From: Filobasidium wieringae
Lineage: Eukaryota; Basidiomycota; Tremellomycetes; Filobasidiales; Filobasidiaceae
Length of the DNA: 64,000 nt
Reading direction: 5' to 3'
NCBI GenBank assembly: GCA_001600055.1
Contig: BCIV01000004.1
Span: 1 to 64,000, forward strand
Numbering within the stretch: position 1 is the first letter of the stretch; the number at the start of each line of letters is the position of its first letter. Positions 48,479 through 60,337 of this stretch are shown here, in pieces. A program made the translations under genes and the position numbers. Below the pieces are notes generated by a model. It was not told the origin of the DNA. It saw only the letters and a program-made list of their open reading frames with translations, and searched no databases.

Positions 48479-50456
48479 CTAAGCTCCTCGTCTGCTGACC
48501 CTCTTCCTCTCCCTCTCCTCCTCCTCCTCGCTCCCATTCCCTCTCCCATTCGTAGCGAACCTGGCGAACCCACCGCCCCTCCCCCTCCTCCTACCCCCAA
48601 CCACCCCACTCTGTCCGAAAACCGGTGTCGGACCGAAAACGCTTCCTCCCGTATTCCCCCCCATCCCTGCACCAATCAGTCCGAAAGCCGATTCGTGCCC
48701 TCTCTTGCCGAGGGAAGGTACGGGCGTGTTGTTCCCACTCCCGAACCCTTCCCCCCCGTCCTCCCCCTCTTGAGGACCGAGCGAACCGGGGTAGACGGGC
48801 ATCTCTCCTCCCTTGGGGAGACAGGGAACGAACCCCTTGTTGAGGTTCAACAATTTACTCCGATGATCTTCCCTCGCATTCCGATAATTCCCCCCAGGGT
48901 ATTTGTACGATCTCGAATTGAACCCTGGCGTGGGGGTCAGGGGGGAAGAAGCGATGACGAGTGGACTCGAGCTTCTCATCCTCTGTAACGTCGGTGTCGG
49001 CGTGGGCGCGGGCGCGGGCGTAGGTGTGGGTGTGGGTGTGGGTGCGGGTGTTGGCGGAAGCATAGGCGTAGAACCCAAACCCTCCTGTCTATCCTCATCC
49101 GCCATATCCAAGTTCATCTCCCTCGTCCCACTCCGAGCTCTGGCATTAGCAACAGCCTGGACCAAAACGTCCCTCTGTCTTATCGCTCCTCTCGATTTCC
49201 CTCCCTGTGCTTGTGCTTGTCCACCTTGCGCTTGCGCTTGCACCGGCACTTGCGCCTGTCCCCCCTGTCCCTGTGACAGTCCAGGTTGCACGGGATCAAG
49301 CTCAACCCTCCCACCCCTCGGTACGGTGGGATGTAAATTCCCCCTCGCCTCGGCCTCCTCCTTCTCCTTGTCCTCTTCCGCTTCCAACTTCATCGCTTCC
49401 TAGAATCGCCAACGCAAACGCAAGTGCGCCATCCAAACCGAAATTGAAATCGACATCGAAAACCGAATCAAAGAAAAAAAGAAAAAAAGAAAAAGAAAAA
49501 AGCATCAACCCCCATCCCGCAAAACCTTTCAAACACCCAAAGAGAGGGGGAGAGACTGACCTGCCTAGCTTCCACCCAATCCATCAACCTCGCCAACACT
49601 TTCGAGCTGTTCCCTTCTCTCAGTTCCTCTTCTTCTTGCCGTGAATGCGAATGCGAATGCGAGTTGAATTGCGAATGCGATTGCGATTGAGAGCCCAAAT
49701 CCATCCCCATCCCCCCCGCCGGAAATGGGGCAGGAACCGAACCAAGCCCATCTCGTCTCAAAAGCGGCGAGGAGGTGGATAACGAGGCCTGTAATGTCTG
49801 AAGGATATCCGTCCTGTATCGAAAAGTGAAAAAAAATCAAAATCAATACCCCGTCCCGTCCCGTCCCGTCCTTGTGAAACCACCGCCGGCCGGGCTGTGG
49901 AATACGGGACTCACAGACAAGCGGAATATCCTGCCGAGTAGGCTTGCTGGTGGTCCGAATGGGATGCGCACCGGACAGGACAGTGCAGGACAGGTCGGAT
50001 CGGGTCGGGTATTTGAATTTCGATAGCGAGGAGATATAACCGAACGTGAACGAGTCGAGGATGAGCGAAAACGAAAAGACGATAAGCGAAACATACACGA
50101 GCACAGGAGAACAAAAGGAAAGGAGAAGAGGGGAAGAGAAAGGAAATCCCGGAAAGACGTACCTTTGAGGTATGTACTGAACTCTTGTATAGATGGGTTA
50201 TGGATAATGCTGCCGCTGTTATCGACGAGAACGAGGGAAGAGGAACGAGGAAAGAGGAAAAAGGGACGAGAAAACAAGAACGGAAAGATGATCATCAGTA
50301 CAATAACCCATCAACGATCGAACGAACGAAAGCCCAAGCAAAAGGACAAAGCCCAATCAAAAACCCACCTTTGAACCTCTCCATCATCTCATTCTCGGCC
50401 TGCTGTAACTGACCGGGTGGAGTGGAGAGTGTGTTGTAGAGGGAAGAGAGGTCCAT
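48479..50456 (-). CDS. Conserved low-complexity protein resembling DUF4588/HAPSTR1 (C16orf72)
   Basis: Start MDLSSLYNTLSTPPGQLQQA at 50456. Small exons join as ENEMMERFKAAALSITHLYK, SSVHTSKQAYSAGYSACLTD and ILQTLQASLSTSS, then (after a His/Ser/Gln-rich insert) VLARLMDWVEARQEAMKLEA. A helix with LYK..., an AGYxA segment and a later MDWIEAR-type helix is the pattern I associate with DUF4588 and the HAPSTR1/TAPR1 group. The rest is low complexity: GQGGQAQ repeats, PTPAPTPTPTPTPAPAPTPT, and SYKYPGGNYRNAREDHRSKL near LNLNKGFVPCLPKGGEMP. The protein ends RKRVSRRGA at 48479. Family assignment is tentative; the human member acts in stress signalling with HUWE1. Confidence 0.5.
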
Positions 50457-51002
50457 CCTGGCCTGATTTGAGGATTTCGAGGTCGTTGCGGTTGAGTGTG
50501 TTGTGGTAGGCCTGGTAGGTTGTGTTAGATTATGAGACGGTCGATTGATCGGACAAGATGATCGGTATTGAGAGTTCTCCGTTGAGAACAGAAGGGGGAT
50601 GGATGAAAGGGAGTTGCGGTGGTACTAGCCGGTAGCCAGTGGTGTTGCCCTGTGTGCTATGTATGTGCTGCGTGTGTGCTGTGAATGTGCTGTGAATGTG
50701 CTATGAATGTGAGCTGTTGGCGCTATTGGAACGATGTGATCAACTTTGAAACCAGTTGAACGATCTCCCAACAGAATGATATAACTCTCTTATCAAATAG
50801 TGGCACGCGATGTATGACGTGTATATACATTCAGCTCAGTCATGACGTATAGCCTGTCTCATAACGCATCAGATAACGCATAACATATGTCTTACGTCAT
50901 GTACTCGACCTCGAACCTCATCTCAACTCGATGGAAACAAGACCAACCTCTCAACCTGAAACACAGACAAATCGCTTCCCAACATTTCACTCGCCACTCA
51001 CA
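50457..51002. promoter_or_regulatory. Divergent promoter with CRE-like sites and TGTGCTGTGAA repeats
   Basis: TGACGT at 50815-50820, TGACGTA at 50843-50849 and TTACGTCA at 50892-50899 lie within 85 bases. A degenerate TGTGCT(G)TGAA repeat covers about 50650-50710. The TGACGTA-type word is the known ATF/CREB bZIP half-site; use in vivo is inference. Confidence 0.45.
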
Positions 51003-53028
51003 ATGACGACCGTAACTCCCACACGCCACAATCCAATCCCACTCCATACCATCCGACTCTCAGCCAAATCGAACCTCTCCCCGATAATCGATCCTCCCCA
51101 CCCCGAACCGTCACACCTCCCCGAACCGGGTCATGTTCATCAACACGAGTCCGCCCCCTTTACCGAGGATGCGAAGATCCAGGATGGGGGCAAGGCGAGG
51201 TTGGTCTTCGTCGGGACTGCTACTTGTGTTCTGGAATGGTGAGTCCCCCGAAGGCGCTGGAGGAGGGCTTTCGGGTTTGTCCGGTAGAGGTTGGTATGGA
51301 GTTTGATGAGTCTGACGACGGTCGGGGGTTTGGGCATGCATAGGCAGGGGATAAGGATAATGACGGATCCTAATTTCGTATGTCCCATCCCGTATTCACT
51401 CATTACCTCCTCTCACAAACCTAATCCCACCCAACTCCTTCAAAAACAGTTACACGTAAGCCACCCACCCCTCCCACCACCCATATCCTCCGCATCTCAC
51501 CCCCCCCCACCCCTTCCCTCGACAGGCCGGGGAACACGTCCACCTAGGCCCCCTCGTAACGTCCACCCGTCTAACAAACCCCGCCTTCCCCCTCTCCTCA
51601 CTCCCCCCGGTCCACTGCGTCGTGCTGAGTCATTTTCACGCGGACCACTTCGATCAGGAAGTGGAGCGGAGGTTGAGGAGGGATCTGGTCGTGGTCACTA
51701 CTAGACATGCGGAGAGGGAGTTGAAGGCTGTCCAGAGACCTGATGGAGGGTTTACCAGGGTCGTGAGTCGGGTCGATTCGGAAGCGTCAGCCGCTAGTCT
51801 CTACGTTTCGTGGATTTCTGATCCTCTTGCCTCGATGCGGAAAAGTACGGAATGGACGTCTGGGAATCCACACTCTTGGAATTGAAAGACACGTTATCGA
51901 CCCGTGAACCGGTCGTCAGGGTGGTCGCTACGCCCGGTACGTCTCGGGCTCTTTTCCTCTTGGTTCTCTTCTCTCGTTCTTCTGTTCCTTATTCTCTCGC
52001 TTCCCTTCTCCTCTCGCTTGTCCCCTTCGTGCCCCTGATCCCTTTTTTTCCCTGTCTCACGAACTAACACTCCCAACCGAAAACTGACCCTCCTCCCTCC
52101 TCCCCCCTCTTTCCTCCTGTGCGTCGCGCGACGATAGGTAAACACGTAGCGGGCGTGGTAGGGGCGGTGAATGATACCATCTTACATGCCATCCCACCCG
52201 TTCGTCCCTTTTCATCTCCTACCATCCTAGGACTTTTGAGTTGATGCGGAGATGATCTTGCGCCCCAGACGAATGGACATATACTGGAATTGGGGTATAA
52301 GAGTGCGACCGGGAAAGAAGGGGAGGAGGGGGAAGGGCAGGCCGTACAGGTCGGATATAGGATTTATATTTCGGGGGATACGTTGATGGGTCAGTCTTCC
52401 CTCGTTCTCGCGCTCGTCGATGGCGACTTGAAATCTGATGACCATCCGACTGGTCTACAGTGGACGATCTCAAAGTAAGTCCATCGTGTGACCGGGGCAT
52501 GGAATAGACGGGTCATCAACGCTCCGATTCGAACCATATAGGAAATCCCTAAACGTTACCCCGATGTGGACCTGCTCCTGATTCATCTAGGCGGGACATC
52601 CATCCCTAGTGCAAAAGCTCCTCTTCTAATGGTCGTCAGTCCTTACGTTCTCTTTTCTGATCCACGAATTCTCTTCATGTTGATACACACCTTACCTTAT
52701 ACCCCCGTCCTCACGCCCGACTCGACTCGACTTGAACCGACTTTGACAGACGATGGATGGGAAACAAGGAATAGAACTCGTCCGTCTCATAGGACCCAAA
52801 CTCACCATCCCCATTCATTTCGACGATTACGACGTTTTTGCCGTAAGCACTCCCGGTCCCCTTGTCGCGCGCGCGCGCGCGTGTATGTGTGCGATGTTGA
52901 TTAGGGGTTTCTCGTATGGATAGAGCCCGAGGAGCGATTTCGAGAAGGAGATGAAGGAGGCGGGGTTGGAGGGGAAGGCGGTTTATTTGGAAAGGGGCGA
53001 GGCTTTCGATTTCGGCGTGAGGGGATGA
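51003..53028 (+). CDS. Metallo-beta-lactamase-fold hydrolase
   Basis: ATG at 51003 (MTTVTPTRHNPIPLHTIRLS); an in-frame ATG at 50931 is possible. After splicing: ARLVFVGTATCVLEW, QGIRIMTDPNF, and the metal motif CVVLSHFHADHFDQEVERRL (HxHxDH). Then REPVVRVVATPGKHV, VQVGYRIYISGDTLM (the Asp ligand strand), DVDLLLIHLGGTSIP, and LTIPIHFDDYDVF (last His). The protein ends GEAFDFGVRG at 53028. The order matches the UlaG/NAPE-PLD-like branch rather than glyoxalase II or lactonases. Substrate is unknown. Introns are numerous; the borders between 51480 and 52470 are approximate. Confidence 0.75.
52866..52881. repeat. (CG)8 repeat
   Basis: Alternating CG over 16 bases in an intron of the hydrolase gene, followed by TGTATGTGTG. 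Potential Z-DNA former; a simple repeat. Confidence 0.7.
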
Positions 53029-53281
53029 AGGGTTTTAGGTCGTTACTGCTTTCGGGCTATGAATCTTCGTGACTGTCCAATGCCTACTTTGTCAATGTTT
53101 AGCTGTTCAGAGGTTTCTATCGCTTGCACCTGGTATCAATACGTAGAGCTACTGGGCGGACACGGTGAACAGCAGGCAAGAAGACACATCCCGTTCTGTG
53201 TAACTTTTGAGATCGATACAAGGCCGACTGAATATGAATGATATGTAACATGTTTTTATATCTAATCAAGGTTTCGAATCT

Positions 53282-54163
53282 CTAATATCGTTCCTGTGTA
53301 GTGGTGGGAGCCTGGAGCTTATCGACTGACAAGAATATCATGGTTAGTTTGGTACAAACTGGAAGTCGCGCCGATACTTGAACTCACGCATTCTCCGGCA
53401 TCGCTGTACATCTTTGTTGTTCAGGTCCCATTTGGCCTTGCCCTTGAAACGCGGTCTCTCCCCCATGTTATGAACTTCCATAGTTATGAGCTCAGCGTAT
53501 CATCATAGGCCACTGAACTTTGATGCAAAACAGGCGCTGAAAGGTTGCTCGTCGGGTTTATCAAGATAATCTATGACCGGGCCGTCATATCTGCTCACCT
53601 TGACATCTCCAGTTATCTACCAGATCATCAGTTTGGGCGACGCCGATATATCTGTTTCGATTATATCGCTGATCCGCCATTATCTTCACTATATCTCCAT
53701 ATAGATCCTGGTGCTTTGCAGATTCAGAGCAAATTCCATCGCCCTTTGGTACCGGAAGGTTCTCCTTGTAGTGACAAACGGGGCAGTTTTCAAACAGCCT
53801 TCCAGCGATCTTGTCGACAATGCTTCCCATTTTGGTATTACTAGCGGGATAACACAAAGGTATGTCGCTGTGAAACACCTTACCGGGACAGCTTCTCTCG
53901 GGGAAAGTAACAGCCTCCCTTCACGTTGTAGCCTGCACGTCGTATTCGGATTCGTCCGACATTATCTGGAAGTCTGCCAATTCCAAGGCGCCTTCTTGAA
54001 CGGGGCCTTCATTGGCGGGAGCTGCTGATTCGTATTCTGAATATCGTCCAGTCACAAAAGATCCAGATTTGTCCGTTTCGATATGACTGCCTGCCGAAGG
54101 TTGAGTACCGATGATACTATGCGTTCCCGGCTGCGTTGACTTATCGGATCTTCATGAGGACAT
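53282..54163 (-). pseudogene. CCCH-motif family copy A, disrupted
   Basis: The family motif reads NCPVCHYKENLPVPKGDGIC followed by SESAKHQ (C-x2-C...C-x5-H), near 53700-53820. Lys replaces the Pro after the second Cys. The basic segment ERPRFKGKAKWDLNNKDVQR and the short last exon (MLDKLQAPTTTQERY, stop at 53282) align with copies C-E. Disruptions: the best start (ATG 54163) is followed by TGA at codon 4. The frame of the acidic region (PANEGPVQEGALELADFQIM) ends in a stop without a good donor. About two bases extra break the DTLSS-MEVHN junction seen intact in copy C. It may be a decaying copy, or splice in a way I could not find. Confidence 0.55.
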
Positions 54164-55431
54164 GGAGCGGTTGAATATGGAAGAATTGTCGTTCATTATA
54201 GCTGTGAGACTGCTTGTGCGTGTTATAGGGCCAGAGTAATTGGGTGATACATTTCAGCAATTCTAGCATCGTTCTCCCTTTCTTTATATATACTGGAAGA
54301 TCCTCGTTGTCGTGGATCTCGTTGACGATTGCGTCATCCTTTTCAGTGCTTCTCGGATGGCGAATCTTGTGCAAGCTCGTGACACAAGTAAACCTGCTTC
54401 TTTGAACTGCCATGCGCTATCGCCTGGAGAAGTAGTATCACTACGTTCGCTCGCAGTCACGAGCTCCTTTGACCTGACGCGTCATAGGTTTTGCTTGATT
54501 CTCAACAGAATCACGAATTTGCACGGTACAAGTCCTCCCTTACATTATTAGAAGTATAGGATTCTTTCAGAAGGCGATGGGCGTGATCATTGCTCACCCG
54601 ACCATCATTGCGAACATGCTTGATTCGGGTGAACGAGAACGTTCGTTGTCTATGGGCTAGCATAATGCAACGGTAAGAGGGAGAAAACAACTCATAGAAG
54701 GATGAGGTATCCCTCGACACATCATACCAAATACTGGATGGTTAACTCGCAAGCGTACGCCCAACAGAAAATCGAACTAGGTATTTACAGTTCTACAGCC
54801 TTACAGGAATTATCAACATGACGCTATCTCTCGCGCGTGTTCGTCAACCAGGGTGCATCCTTTGTTTAGCGAATAGGCGAGTCATGGCATTTCATACCGA
54901 AGACATCAGATAGCGGCGGCAAACTTTCGTCTTGGATCTTTGGACATCATCTCGCATTGAGAGTTGTGCTGGTCGTGTCGTGAAGCTATGCTATTCAAAT
55001 CATCAAATACGCAGAAGGGACGCGACGTCGCGCTTGCAGTGCTCTAAACGGTTCTGTAGCTGATGTGATCATGTCTCCACTAGAACGTACGAGACATAAA
55101 CTCGCATAACTGACAAGCAATGCGCGAAAATGGATATGGAATGCTTCAGGTCCCTTCGAGGACTGTACGCCTATAATTCAGGTTGGGGGAATGAAGAGCT
55201 TTGTGAGCCGCTTTTGGCATTCAAAAACCCTCTCTATGTCTCCTACGAGAGTGAGGGTTACACGACGGTTATGCAGAGCTCAGAATACGGAAGCGGTGGA
55301 GAGGTATCTCGAGACTGAGATTTGGACTGATGGAACAAGACAGAATTGGGCGTAGATGCTCTGCTCGTAACTCGAAACACGAAGATGGATATCTCATAAA
55401 GCTATCGTTATCTTTCTTGATCTAGTTGCAT
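54164..55431. other. Intergenic in the CCCH cluster
   Basis: About 1.3 kb of AT-richer sequence between copies A and B. Short frames only. Presumably the upstream region of copy A. Confidence 0.45.
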
Positions 55432-56174
55432 GCGTCTCTAAGGAAGTTAGTGAGCAGTGAATGACCTCTAGCCCGGTCTTCATCGGGTTCCAAACCTTTT
55501 ACTGAAGATGAAGGCTTAGCTTCGGCATCCATAGTGTACGGCAGACGATTACGGACATACACAGGGTAACGGTTTCCTCAGGCTCAACCTTCGAGTTGAT
55601 CTTAAGCAAGCGGTCAAACTGAGGATTGTCTCCTGTTACTGATCCACACGATCTTGTATCAGTAGCTGAATCGCTGCCTTGATGTGATGCCATTACCTTT
55701 CCATTTGTGTTCCGCGTAGCCTCGGTGCAAGTCCCAGAGACTGGCTGTCTTGCTATCATCGCCTTTCACATCCTTGGTCAACACAGACAAACCCTCCTTT
55801 GCGATCAATAGATGATTCTGCCACAAAGGGCAGATTCCTTCTCCTTGACCGACTGCTAGATACCAAGGGTATCCACAGCGGTCGCAACCCTCGGTGTTGG
55901 AAGGGATAGGTCTGATGGGACCATAATACATTGTGGCGAACGCCCAGATCGACTTCTTGAATTCCCTCGGGCTGAAATCGATTGTATCGTGTTCGTCCTC
56001 CTTGTCAGCATCATCATAAAACCAAGTAGCTGCATCCATATCTGAGGAATTGCTGGCCTCGCTGTTCGTTGACGACCGCTGCATTGAAGTGTCCTGGTCG
56101 CTTTGGTAGCCATCGCTTCCGTCACAAGGATGGGTGGAACCATCCGCCGATGAGGACCCCATAGAAGAAGGCAT
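55432..56174 (-). CDS. CCCH-motif family copy B
   Basis: I do not recognise this family. Exons: 56174-55697, 55638-55561, 55501-55432, both introns in phase 1. The N-terminus is polar and Ser/Asp-rich (MPSSMGSSSADGSTHPCDGS). Then an aromatic segment (SPREFKKSIWAFATMYYGPI) and the motif GCDRCGYPWYLAVGQGEGIC followed by PLWQNHLLIAKEGLSVL. The chain continues LWDLHRGYAEHKWK, exon 2 VTGDNPQFDRLLKINSKVEP, and exon 3 LLKGLEPDEDRARGHSLLTN. No signal peptide or membrane segment. The four conserved Cys/His suggest a small zinc site (inference). Confidence 0.65.
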
Positions 56175-56940
56175 GATAGTTATTTCGAGTTGTAATTGAT
56201 GTGTAGTGGTTTATGCCTGTGACAAAAGTATCAGTGAATGTCTTGAATTTCTCAACTTAAAGACGCAAGCAGATATCTACCCCCTTATACAGTGTCAGTC
56301 TGCCTTACCAGAAGACCTCCCTTTGTTGGGGTCAAGAAGGCAAAGACGATTACCAAAGAATCTCGTGCTAATTCCCAGACTGCACGTGTGTCTCGTGACC
56401 GGAGTTTCCAGTCGTCTCATACCGTTTTACCGCTAGGGTATGCTAGGTAACGCAGACGTCAGACAATCATATACGAAACTTGACTATGGCCAGGAGAACA
56501 CAGCGGTGCGTTCTTGACTTGGGCAATGATGTCCAGAGCGTTCTTTGCTACAAGCTGACGCACGTGCGTTTAGGAGTTGCCGTATGCTGACCGATGTCCC
56601 ATAAAAGAAACTTGTTGGACGATCAACTCGAGATCCAACCACACATGCGACAATAAAATCCACGTGCTATGAACACTGACGATCGATTGTTTACCAACTT
56701 ATCAACGACTCGAGTTTGTGGCGAAGGAGTGAATAACCAAAGGACAAAGCCTTTTGACGATCGTGTGATTTGTCAATTACCGTATCGTCACGAAATCTGA
56801 AATCTCGGATTGCTCAGTTTACCAATGCAATCACATTTGAAGAGCTATAAATTCTATAAATCTATGTTCAGATATTCTGACCTTTCGAATCGACTGCCGT
56901 ACTTTGCGAGTGCAGAGCAATGATAAATAATGGATTCCTG
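56175..56940. other. Intergenic in the CCCH cluster
   Basis: About 770 bases between copies B and C; no coding frame supported. Contains CACGTG-type words near 56383, 56572 and 56662. Confidence 0.45.
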
Positions 56941-57856
56941 CTACCCCTGTATTTCCTCGACTATGGATCGACAAAACGTTAGTTCAGATGGGAGGTCCTA
57001 CCATAATTAGGCTTACTCATTTTCTTTGCCTTGTTGATTTGTTCCGTACGCCTTTTCCACTCTCGGCGGGCTTTCAGGTCAATAGCTTTAGGCTTGTTAC
57101 CTGGTAATTGGAGTTCCATGTTCGACAACGTATCAAATGCGTTCCATTTTAGGATGTTATCGTTGGGTAGTTGTACTTTTAAGTTTACCGCTCTTTAGCA
57201 ATCGCGCGACGCAAATCGAAATGAAACGCGCGAGTCGACACACCTTGAAACGCACGGTCATGTACAAAGTCGACGACCTGTTTGAGATGGATGGATGTTC
57301 CGGGAGTACGGGTCCGGTAATCTTGCATTGCAATGATTTCTTTGTAAACCTCAACCTCGTCTAGGTGTACTTGAAACTCCTTGCAAATACCAGGTCCTTT
57401 TCCTACTGCAATATACGTCGGATGGCCGCATTCACACGGATGCATGAGTCGATTATTGATGACCCTGTTCTGGATGCGTTCTGCGAGCTGCTTCTGTCTC
57501 TCATCATTCGTTTGGTACTTCAAAGGGATCTGAGGTAAATACGTATGTCCCTGAATCTGTCCAGGAGGCGGATAGTAGTACTTTTCATCGAAAAGCAAAG
57601 TTCCGTCTATGACAATGCGCTCGCAGTCGATATGGAATGGTTTGAGTTCTATTCTATTCCCGGTAGAGGCTCCAACAGTTTGTGGATCTGCGATGGACCT
57701 GTCGCCGGACAGGACACCAGAGGTCGCGGTGGCAACACTCGTCAAGCCTGAGGTAGATCCTCCCATGGAGCTGGCATTATAGAAAGAGGAAACGCCACGT
57801 TCAGTAGCGCTACCCGGATCGAGATGAGAGCCGTCAGTATGGTTCGAATAGACCAT
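56941..57856 (-). CDS. CCCH-motif family copy C
   Basis: Exons: 57856-57244, 57175-57017, 56960-56941, both introns in phase 1. N-terminus MVYSNHTDGSHLDPGSATER, then Gly/Ser/Thr-rich. Before the motif: IELKPFHIDCERIVIDGTLL and RQKQLAERIQNRVINNRLMH. The motif is PCECGHPTYIAVGKGPGICK with EFQVHLDEVEVY; here the first two Cys are C-x1-C instead of C-x2-C. Exon 2 is basic: KAIDLKARREWKRRTEQINK. The last exon is only 20 bases and gives the ending KKMIEEIQG. The longest and best-formed N-terminus of the cluster. Confidence 0.7.
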
Positions 57857-58903
57857 AGATTCTTGTGACAAGTAAAACTTCGATGTATGTGGTAGAGATC
57901 AGTCAACAGATAAGTGAAGAATACAATGCGAGAGGGAAGAGCCGTGTCGTTGCCCTCCCCTTATAACTGTTTTCTTCTTTCGGTATGCAAGATACTGCTC
58001 CTTTGTTCTGAATCCAGTCGAAACGCGTTATGTTGTCTCACAGCAAAGACTTCGTGCCTTTCAAAGGCAGAGCGAGTTCTATTCTTGGACACGAGACTTT
58101 CGCCCACACTTCGCCCCGATATATCTAATCGCCTAATTGATCCTTTTTCGTGAATGGCGGAATGTTAGCGAAGCCCGTCTTTTTAATGGCGGGATTAGTC
58201 CATAGTAACATCTTCCAGACCAGAACTCATTTGCCGCGATTCTCTAGGCCTTTCAACCTTGGTGAAATGTGCGCGAACCCGATTTGCATAACGATGGAGT
58301 GACATATGTTTATGGTATCAGCTTACTTTTACGACCGAACTCGCGCTCATCAGGACAATCTCGTAGTTATAGTAACCGAATTTCTTTCTGTATAACGAAA
58401 AACTTTCCAAAGTAGCTTCCCAAGTGTTGCAATGTTTTCGAACGGAATGTCAATTGGGCGGCGGGATGACGCTCACAGTATGATTTGGCTCCCCTTATAT
58501 TGTAGAGCACTACATATACCCGAAACCAATCATGATGGAATCCATACCTTTCGTACGATCATGTGCACGATACGATACCCCTAGAAGTGTGCTCTTAACG
58601 TCTTACGAATGCGCGAGAAACAGGCCAGCTTGTAGAAGTCTCTGGTAGTCTATCGAATTACTCATAAGTCTTGCTGACGCAAACTAGAGTTCGAAAAGCA
58701 CGTATCGGACCCTGCACAAAGAAGGTTGCATCATCGTGTCAAATAGCTGCAGTTGATTGATTCAGGGTGTTTGCGGGCTTGAGAAGCGTCACGGTTTGTC
58801 GATAGGTTATATGCAAACTGGATACACCCAACAGCTCAACAGCAGACTTCGATGCCATCCATAATAAACATAAGAAAAGCCTGATAGTCTATTGTTCAGG
58901 TCG
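57857..58903. other. Intergenic in the CCCH cluster
   Basis: About 1 kb between copies C and D, AT-richer than the left half of the window. No supported gene. Confidence 0.45.
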
Positions 58904-59670
58904 CTATTTGCTCTCCGATGGTAACAACAAATCATTGACTGATCAATAAACCTTATGAACGACGGACGGTATGAAGTTTGAGCAGGGATCCGTCTTACTT
59001 AGCTTGCCGACTCTTCGCTCTGCACCTGCTTTCGTTTCTAATTTCACCCATTTTACCGAAAGGGGGCTCTTCAGAACATCGTATCCAAGCCAATCCTGAT
59101 ACAGATCTTCTGTAAGGTGCTTTGGTTCATCTAGGGGCAAAACGGATTGAGTTGATTTGACATTGATCGCACATTTGACTTACAGTTCTTTTTCCCGTAT
59201 TTAAGCCAGTTTACTATATCAGGTAGCAGTGTGACCCGGCTGACGTTTCCACCCCATCTACTCAGAATAGCAAACGACGTGTCCGAATATGTCATGTGGT
59301 CGTCCCAAAGAGGGCAGATTGTGGTATCCGCCAAGACCGGAAGGTAAAGCGGATAGGGGCATTTGCCACATCTTCCCAATTCCCCTCTTGCAGCCTTAGC
59401 GAAGAAATCACGCTCATGTGGCTTCCATTTCGTAATTACCCCCTCTTCCAAGTAAATGGGGGACTCCTGTACATCTAGAGGGATTTCGACCGGCATTTCC
59501 GTCATCGGCGTGTGACTGAATGACAGACTTCCATAGCTTGGAGGGTCGCATGTGGAGGATGCTGGATTGTTCAAACTTCCTGTGTACCACGTCATAGTAC
59601 CGGTACCTTGGCATGAGACTTGTGAAGGACAGCTGAGCTCAGAGGTGGATTTAGCATCATTGAACGGCAT
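58904..59670 (-). CDS. CCCH-motif family copy D
   Basis: Exons: 59670-59184, 59130-58999, 58938-58904, both introns in phase 1. N-terminus MPFNDAKSTSELSCPSQVSC, polar. The motif is RCGKCPYPLYLPVLADTTIC followed by PLWDDHMTYSDTSFAILSRW; the PLW after the third Cys is shared with copy B. Then LLPDIVNWLKYGKKN, exon 2 YEPKHLTEDLYQDWLGYDVL and VKWVKLETKAGAERRVGK, and a last exon giving LINDLLLPSESK. The YIWYSEG/VNWLKYG region is comparable to copy E. Function unknown. Confidence 0.68.
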
Positions 59671-60337
59671 GTCGAGTAAAGAGTTTGGGATCAGATGAAG
59701 ATATTCCAGAGAGTTAAATCCAATATTGCAGCGATGGAAGATGAGAGCGAGACTCTAGAATATATAGTGCTCTGAATTGCTCTTCAATGTGGTGACATCA
59801 TCGAAAAGTCCCTCCTTTTATGTTCCATCACTTCTTATGACTCCTTTTAGACCATTCGCTTGTGACCATCATAATCAGGTCATCTGTGAAATCCTACCAT
59901 TACATCAATCTGCGGCTGAACGCACGTGATATGGGTTGCTCTCTCTGCAGCTGATGGACCCACGGACAGCTTGCTCTCCTCCCGCTATTTGAACCAGGAC
60001 ATAAGGATTTTCCGACTGTCATACGCGAAATCAAAAGCGGCTCCTCAGCAATTTAGTAAAGTAAAATGACTCACAAGTATATCATGCCATAACCGTTGGA
60101 GGACAGCTCCAACGAAACGTAAGTGCTGCGTCCCGCCCCCTTTTGATCAGAACCATCGTTCCGCTTTCATGACCACTCTCAGGGTTTCGATAGCAGATTA
60201 TGAAATTTATGGGTACGCGTATCATTCTGTTATAGTCACAGCAATCGGACAATTGAGAAACGGTTATATGCATGCCTTCCGATTGACATTGCGAAATATC
60301 GATCCAACCACGCCCATAAATCGATAGAATCGCAAGA
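59671..60337. other. Intergenic in the CCCH cluster
   Basis: About 670 bases between copies D and E; no supported gene. A GCACGTGA word is near 59925. Confidence 0.45.
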
